Assembly (NCBI GenBank): GCA_964425915.1 | Contig: CAYROO010000011.1 | Location: 1-64,000 of the forward strand | Length of the DNA: 64,000 nt | Reading direction: 5' to 3' | Origin: Polycyclovorans sp964425915 | Lineage (GTDB): Bacteria; Pseudomonadota; Gammaproteobacteria; Nevskiales; Nevskiaceae | Shown here: positions 60,927 through 64,000 of the stretch, piece by piece | Position numbering within the stretch: position 1 is the first letter of the stretch | How the letters are laid out: the number at the start of each line of letters is the position of its first letter | Position numbers and translations under genes: made by a program | The notes under the pieces: generated by a model | Database searches by the model: none | The model's input: the letters and a program-made list of their open reading frames with translations, nothing else | What the model was told of the DNA's origin: nothing

Positions 60927-61060
60927 GCTCGACCCCTTGATATTCCGGTGTTCTGGATGGGTTCGACCGCATGCCCCAGCTTGCCTGTCGCGGCTTCGGA
61001 CTGTCCGCTGACACATCGACAGGCATTTCGAGCGCCAGGGAGCGCCGGCGTGCGCATTAT

Positions 61061-61085
61061 GACCTATAGGTCGTGGACAGTCCAC
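61061..61085 (+). promoter_or_regulatory. two abutting palindromes at the start of the Xre gene
   Basis: GACCTATAGGTC (61061-61072) is a perfect 12-base palindrome, directly followed by GTGGAC-A-GTCCAC (61073-61085). Both resemble the tandem C-boxes (GACT...AGTC around TATAG) bound by restriction-modification controller proteins. Confidence 0.65.
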
Positions 61086-61339
61086 GGCCCGGACCCAAGC
61101 CTTTGCGCATGGTCCGGCCGCGCAAAATCAGCCTTCGTGAGAGGCTCGCTGTGAATGTGCGGAATGAACGTCACGCACGCCAGTGGACTCAGGAGGATCT
61201 GGCGCACCGCTCGGGTGTGAGCCAGAGATATATCAGCCGTGTTGAGTCCGCCAAGTCGGCGATCTCCGTTGACACGATTGAGAAGCTCGCGGAGGCGTTC
61301 GGCATCGACGGCGAGCTGCTGCTCAGACGCCCCACATAG
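61073..61339 (+). CDS. small Xre/controller-like helix-turn-helix protein
   Basis: An 88-residue protein (76 if ATG 61109 is used). The helix-turn-helix is VNVRNERHARQWTQEDLAHRSGVSQRYISRVESAKSAISVDTIEKLAEAFGI (residues ~28-80), in the size and style of C proteins that time restriction-modification genes. GTG 61073 coincides with the start of the second palindrome, so a leaderless transcript would be expected; leaderless C genes are known. No restriction or methylase gene is adjacent. Confidence 0.8.
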   Translation: MDSPRPGPKPLRMVRPRKISLRERLAVNVRNERHARQWTQEDLAHRSGVSQRYISRVESAKSAISVDTIEKLAEAFGIDGELLLRRPT

Positions 61340-61462
61340 ACTGCCCCATGTTCGCCGGGCACCGCCTTGTTCAGACTAGCTGGGTAGAAGCGTAAATCTT
61401 GAACATGGGTCCGGAGTCAAGCCCGGTTGCAGCGGAGTCACTCCAGTCTGGATGATGGAGCG

Positions 61463-62221
61463 ATGTGGACAGGCAAAGCGATCATTCAGCCCGGATGGGC
61501 CATCTTTTTCGGCACGGCAGGCGATCACGTGCCTCACCGTCATCACGCGGTGCAGCTCGTGGTTGGCCTGACCGGGACCGTTGGGCTGTGGTCTGAGAAG
61601 TCGGGCGAGTTGGAAGGGGCTGGTGCGGTGATCGCAGCGGACCACGCACACCGGCTGACCGGCGGTCGCGATCCCTTACTGCTGGCGTACGTGAATCGGG
61701 AAACGGATCTCGGCCGACAGCTGGATGCCTGGTGCGGCGCCGGAGCTCGCGCGCTCAGTGCCGGTCAGGCAGAGCACCTGCGCGGCTTACTTCGGCAGCC
61801 TGAGTGCGTCACCGCGCAGACACTGAAGAGGGTGGTCGCAATCATCCTGGATTCCGCTGCGGCAAGCGGAACGCCACCGTTCCATGATCCACGCATTGCA
61901 CAATTGCTAGCGACGCTTCCGCGTCCGTTACCTGAGCGCATCAGCACGTCGGAACTCGCGGCCCGGGTGAGCCTTTCACCCGGCCGGTTCGGCCATCTGT
62001 TCCGCGCGCATACAGGGATGCCGTTGCGGCCTTACCTGCGGTGGCTGCGGCTGCAGCAAGCCCTGGCCAGCGTGGCGCAGGGCTACCGTCTGACCGAGGC
62101 CGCGCACGCCGCCGGATTCGCGGATTCCGCCCATCTGTCGCGCAGCTTTCGACGGACCTTCGGGATCCCACCGCAGGTGCTGCTCAATCCGGCCTTCTCG
62201 CTCAAGACTGGACTTGAGTGA
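61463..62221 (+). CDS. AraC-family regulator
   Basis: A 252-residue AraC protein. A cupin-like N-terminal sensor has HVPHRHHAVQLVVGLTG. The double helix-turn-helix is ISTSELAARVSLSPGRFGHLFRAHTGMPLRPYLRWLRLQQALASVAQGYRLTEAAHAAGFADSAHLSRSFRRTFG split over ~166-240. It sits 85 bases before a sterol-desaturase-family gene, its probable target. Confidence 0.9.
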   Translation: MWTGKAIIQPGWAIFFGTAGDHVPHRHHAVQLVVGLTGTVGLWSEKSGELEGAGAVIAADHAHRLTGGRDPLLLAYVNRETDLGRQLDAWCGAGARALSAGQAEHLRGLLRQPECVTAQTLKRVVAIILDSAAASGTPPFHDPRIAQLLATLPRPLPERISTSELAARVSLSPGRFGHLFRAHTGMPLRPYLRWLRLQQALASVAQGYRLTEAAHAAGFADSAHLSRSFRRTFGIPPQVLLNPAFSLKTGLE

Positions 62222-62306
62222 GGGTTCAGCCAATTCGTTCAAGCGATTCTCGATCCTCACGTCGTAGCGTGTATCCATCGGTGGAACCAGCGATGGAGCA
62301 AGACGC

Positions 62307-63158
62307 ATGAAGCCCGCAGTTCGATATCTCTCGTATCCCGCGGTCATGGGTGGTTTGGCCCTGACGCTGGTGGTACTTGCGGCAAGTGGCGTGGCCTATT
62401 GGCCAGTATTTCCCTTGCTCGTGGTCGCCGGCATGGCGGTGGTTGCCCTGTTGGAGAGACTGGCGCCCTTTGAGCCGGACTGGAACCGCGATCACGACGG
62501 CGATACCAGGGTGGACGTACTCCATCTGCTGGTCAGTCATGCTTTGATCCAGATCAGCGTCGCGGGTGCGTTCGGACTGCGGCTGTGGGTGCCGCAGTGG
62601 CCGCCTCTATGGCCAGCCGCGGCGCCCATGTGGGCTCAGGTCCTGGTCACCGGCGCAATCATGGATCTGGGGCTGTACCTGATGCACCGGGCTAGCCATG
62701 CCAGCGGCTTTCTCTGGCGGCTCCATGCGATTCATCACATGCCGGAGCGCCTCTACTGGCTCAACGGTGGTCGCCGCCATCCGCTATCCGCTCTGGTGCT
62801 CGCGGGCCCCGGTTTGACCGTGCTGCTGGCATTAGGCGCTACGCCCATTGCGGTCGGAGCCTGGCTCGGCATCATGAGCGTGCACTTGGCGTTTCAGCAC
62901 GCCAACCTTGACTACCGGCTCGGACCGTTCCGCCATCTGCTGGGCGTCGCCGAGATGCACCGCTGGCATCACAAGCGTGACTTCGAGGACGCTCAAGTGA
63001 ATTTCGGCGAGGTATTCCTGATCTGGGACAGGATCTTCGGCACGCATCACGACGCGCCGCACAGTCCCGCACGTGGTGAAGTGGGGCTGAATGAGGCGGA
63101 CATTCCAACAACCTACATCGGCCAGCTTCTGTGGCCGCTCAGGCGATCATCAACTTGA
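62307..63158 (+). CDS. sterol desaturase/fatty-acid hydroxylase family protein
   Basis: A 283-residue integral membrane diiron enzyme. The His clusters are HRASH (~132-136), HAIHH (~145-149) and HRWHH (~213-217), plus FGTHHD at the end. It would hydroxylate or desaturate a lipid or sterol-like chain. It is complete and follows the AraC gene in the same direction. Confidence 0.9.
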   Translation: MKPAVRYLSYPAVMGGLALTLVVLAASGVAYWPVFPLLVVAGMAVVALLERLAPFEPDWNRDHDGDTRVDVLHLLVSHALIQISVAGAFGLRLWVPQWPPLWPAAAPMWAQVLVTGAIMDLGLYLMHRASHASGFLWRLHAIHHMPERLYWLNGGRRHPLSALVLAGPGLTVLLALGATPIAVGAWLGIMSVHLAFQHANLDYRLGPFRHLLGVAEMHRWHHKRDFEDAQVNFGEVFLIWDRIFGTHHDAPHSPARGEVGLNEADIPTTYIGQLLWPLRRSST

Positions 63159-63387
63159 GCCGACCTAGCGTTCCGGCGGTTCAAGCAGCAGCCGCAGATA
63201 TCACGAGCCGCTCGATGCCCGCCCCAAGTGGGAGTCTGGGCTTCAGGCGGGTCATGCCTGCGCCGCGCTCTGCCGGAGAGCGAAAAGCGGTACTGGCATG
63301 CCCCGCAAGGGAGAAGGCAGGTCGCATCCCATCACCGCCACGTTTCGCACTCACGTTCGGAGGTATGGAGCAAATGATTGTTCACGC

Positions 63388-63906
63388 TCAAAATTGGGCG
63401 CCGTGCGTTGCGAAGACAGATGGGTCACCTTCGCTGGCGAAGAGCAGAACGTCGTATCGATCAATGCGGCTCCCGCTTTCCATCCCAGGAGATCCGACGG
63501 GCATGCCGGGGACCGCAAGCCCGTCCGCATCGGGCCTGCGGGCGAGCAGCGCTCGGATGTCTTCGGCAGGTACATGCCCCTCAATGACGTAGCCGTCCAC
63601 CTGGGCGGTGTGACAGGACGCGAGCGACGACGGCACGCCGAGGTCGCGCTTGACCGCCGCCATATCTGAGCGATTCTCGACTGCAACCGAAAAGCCGGCC
63701 CTGCGCAGGTGATCAACCCATTTCGTGCAACACCGGCAGCCCGCGTCCTTGTAGACCACGATGGCGCCAGCGTCCGCCGTAGGCGGCAACCCTCGCCGCG
63801 ACTCAATCACGATAGCGACGCCCAGCGCAATCGCGACCACAGCGCCGAGCCCGGCCATGGCCCGCCGTCTGGACCGGAATGAAGTCTGTTTTACTCTCGC
63901 GTTCAT
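63388..63906 (-). CDS. DUF411 metal-associated protein
   Basis: A 172-residue membrane-anchored protein (signal-anchor at ~18-38). VVYKDAGCRCCTKWVDHLRRAGF is the DUF411 motif with the Cys cluster, and CHTAQVDGYVIEGHVPAEDI follows. DUF411 proteins accompany copper and other metal resistance. I chose ATG 63906. The preceding 230 bases, from the end of the desaturase gene, show no gene. Confidence 0.88.
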   Translation of the reverse strand: MNARVKQTSFRSRRRAMAGLGAVVAIALGVAIVIESRRGLPPTADAGAIVVYKDAGCRCCTKWVDHLRRAGFSVAVENRSDMAAVKRDLGVPSSLASCHTAQVDGYVIEGHVPAEDIRALLARRPDADGLAVPGMPVGSPGMESGSRIDRYDVLLFASEGDPSVFATHGAQF

Positions 63907-63920
63907 CCTATCGGCTCCGA

Positions 63921-64000
63921 TCATTGCGTTGACGCGTGATCGCGTGAAGACCAGTGCAGGTGCGTGATCTGCCACCCCTCTGCGCCGAACTCGAGCACCG
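63921..64000 (-). CDS. C-terminal end of a SnoaL/NTF2-like gene, cut by the window edge
   Basis: The last 25 codons read VLEFGAEGWQITHLHWSSRDHASTQ in two parts, the usual end of DUF4440/SnoaL-type proteins (W-x-I-x-H-x-HWSSR). It stops 14 bases before the DUF411 start, so they are probably one operon. Confidence 0.65.
   Translation of the reverse strand, partial: VLEFGAEGWQITHLHWSSRDHASTQ

Overview
The window is a GC-rich (clearly above 60% G+C), densely packed bacterial chromosome segment. The gene content points to an aerobic gammaproteobacterium with an outer membrane. It carries a TonB receptor, a Pqi/MCE lipid-transport operon, a LexA with an E. coli-type recognition helix and CTGT-N8-ACAG boxes, YheS-type ABC-F, RluF, AmtB and the PyrC-type dihydroorotase. 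I cannot name the genus; Nevskiales/Salinisphaerales/Xanthomonadales-like lineages are reasonable guesses. I found no rRNA, tRNA, CRISPR array or recognisable transposase.

Left part (0-6.4 kb): a DUF2726 protein, a TonB-dependent receptor followed by a membrane LytTR regulator, a methyltransferase, a tiny GFA/VOC gene remnant, a secreted protein of unknown function and a ParD/ParE toxin-antitoxin pair. From 6.4 to 13.1 kb, on the minus strand, lies a complete mutagenic repair operon lexA-imuA-imuB-dnaE2 with two SOS boxes, followed by a haloalkane dehalogenase. From 13 to 18 kb are a secreted propeller-like protein, an ABC-F ATPase lacking its usual C-terminal domain and several small enzymes.

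From 18.1 to 22.2 kb is a plus-strand cluster for alkylation damage (ada, an AlkA-type glycosylase and a 2-oxoglutarate/Fe(II) oxygenase), then a four-helix protein resembling styrene-oxide isomerase and a methyltransferase. A SulP transporter follows whose STAS domain is cut by an in-frame amber codon. From 25.5 to 29.2 kb is a Fur-box-associated ferric iron ABC transporter, then a PHP-domain lipoprotein. From 31.8 to 39.8 kb a LysR gene diverges from a tightly coupled run dabB-dabA-DUF6671-sua5-pyrC; DabAB is an energy-coupled CO2/bicarbonate accumulation system.

From 40 to 49 kb are a glutaredoxin-MauE protein divergent from a MerR regulator with a textbook mer-type promoter, an ArsC-like protein, an EamA transporter, RluF, a two-gene polysaccharide synthase/HlyD module and a tandem CaiB-type CoA transferase. 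From 49.2 to 54.2 kb are pqiA-pqiA-pqiB-pqiC and amtB, with a strong terminator. From 54.2 to 58.8 kb are a quinone oxidoreductase, a Tat-exported dienelactone hydrolase, nitronate monooxygenase with a PadR regulator, and a LysR gene divergent from a dihydroxyacid dehydratase-family gene.

That dehydratase gene is cut at about half length near 59.6 kb. Beyond it the gene style changes: small unrecognised overlapping genes on the minus strand and a small Xre/controller-like regulator behind two abutting palindromes. I read this as the edge of an inserted or rearranged segment. The window ends with an AraC regulator, a sterol-desaturase-family enzyme, a DUF411 metal-associated protein and the tail of a SnoaL-like gene.
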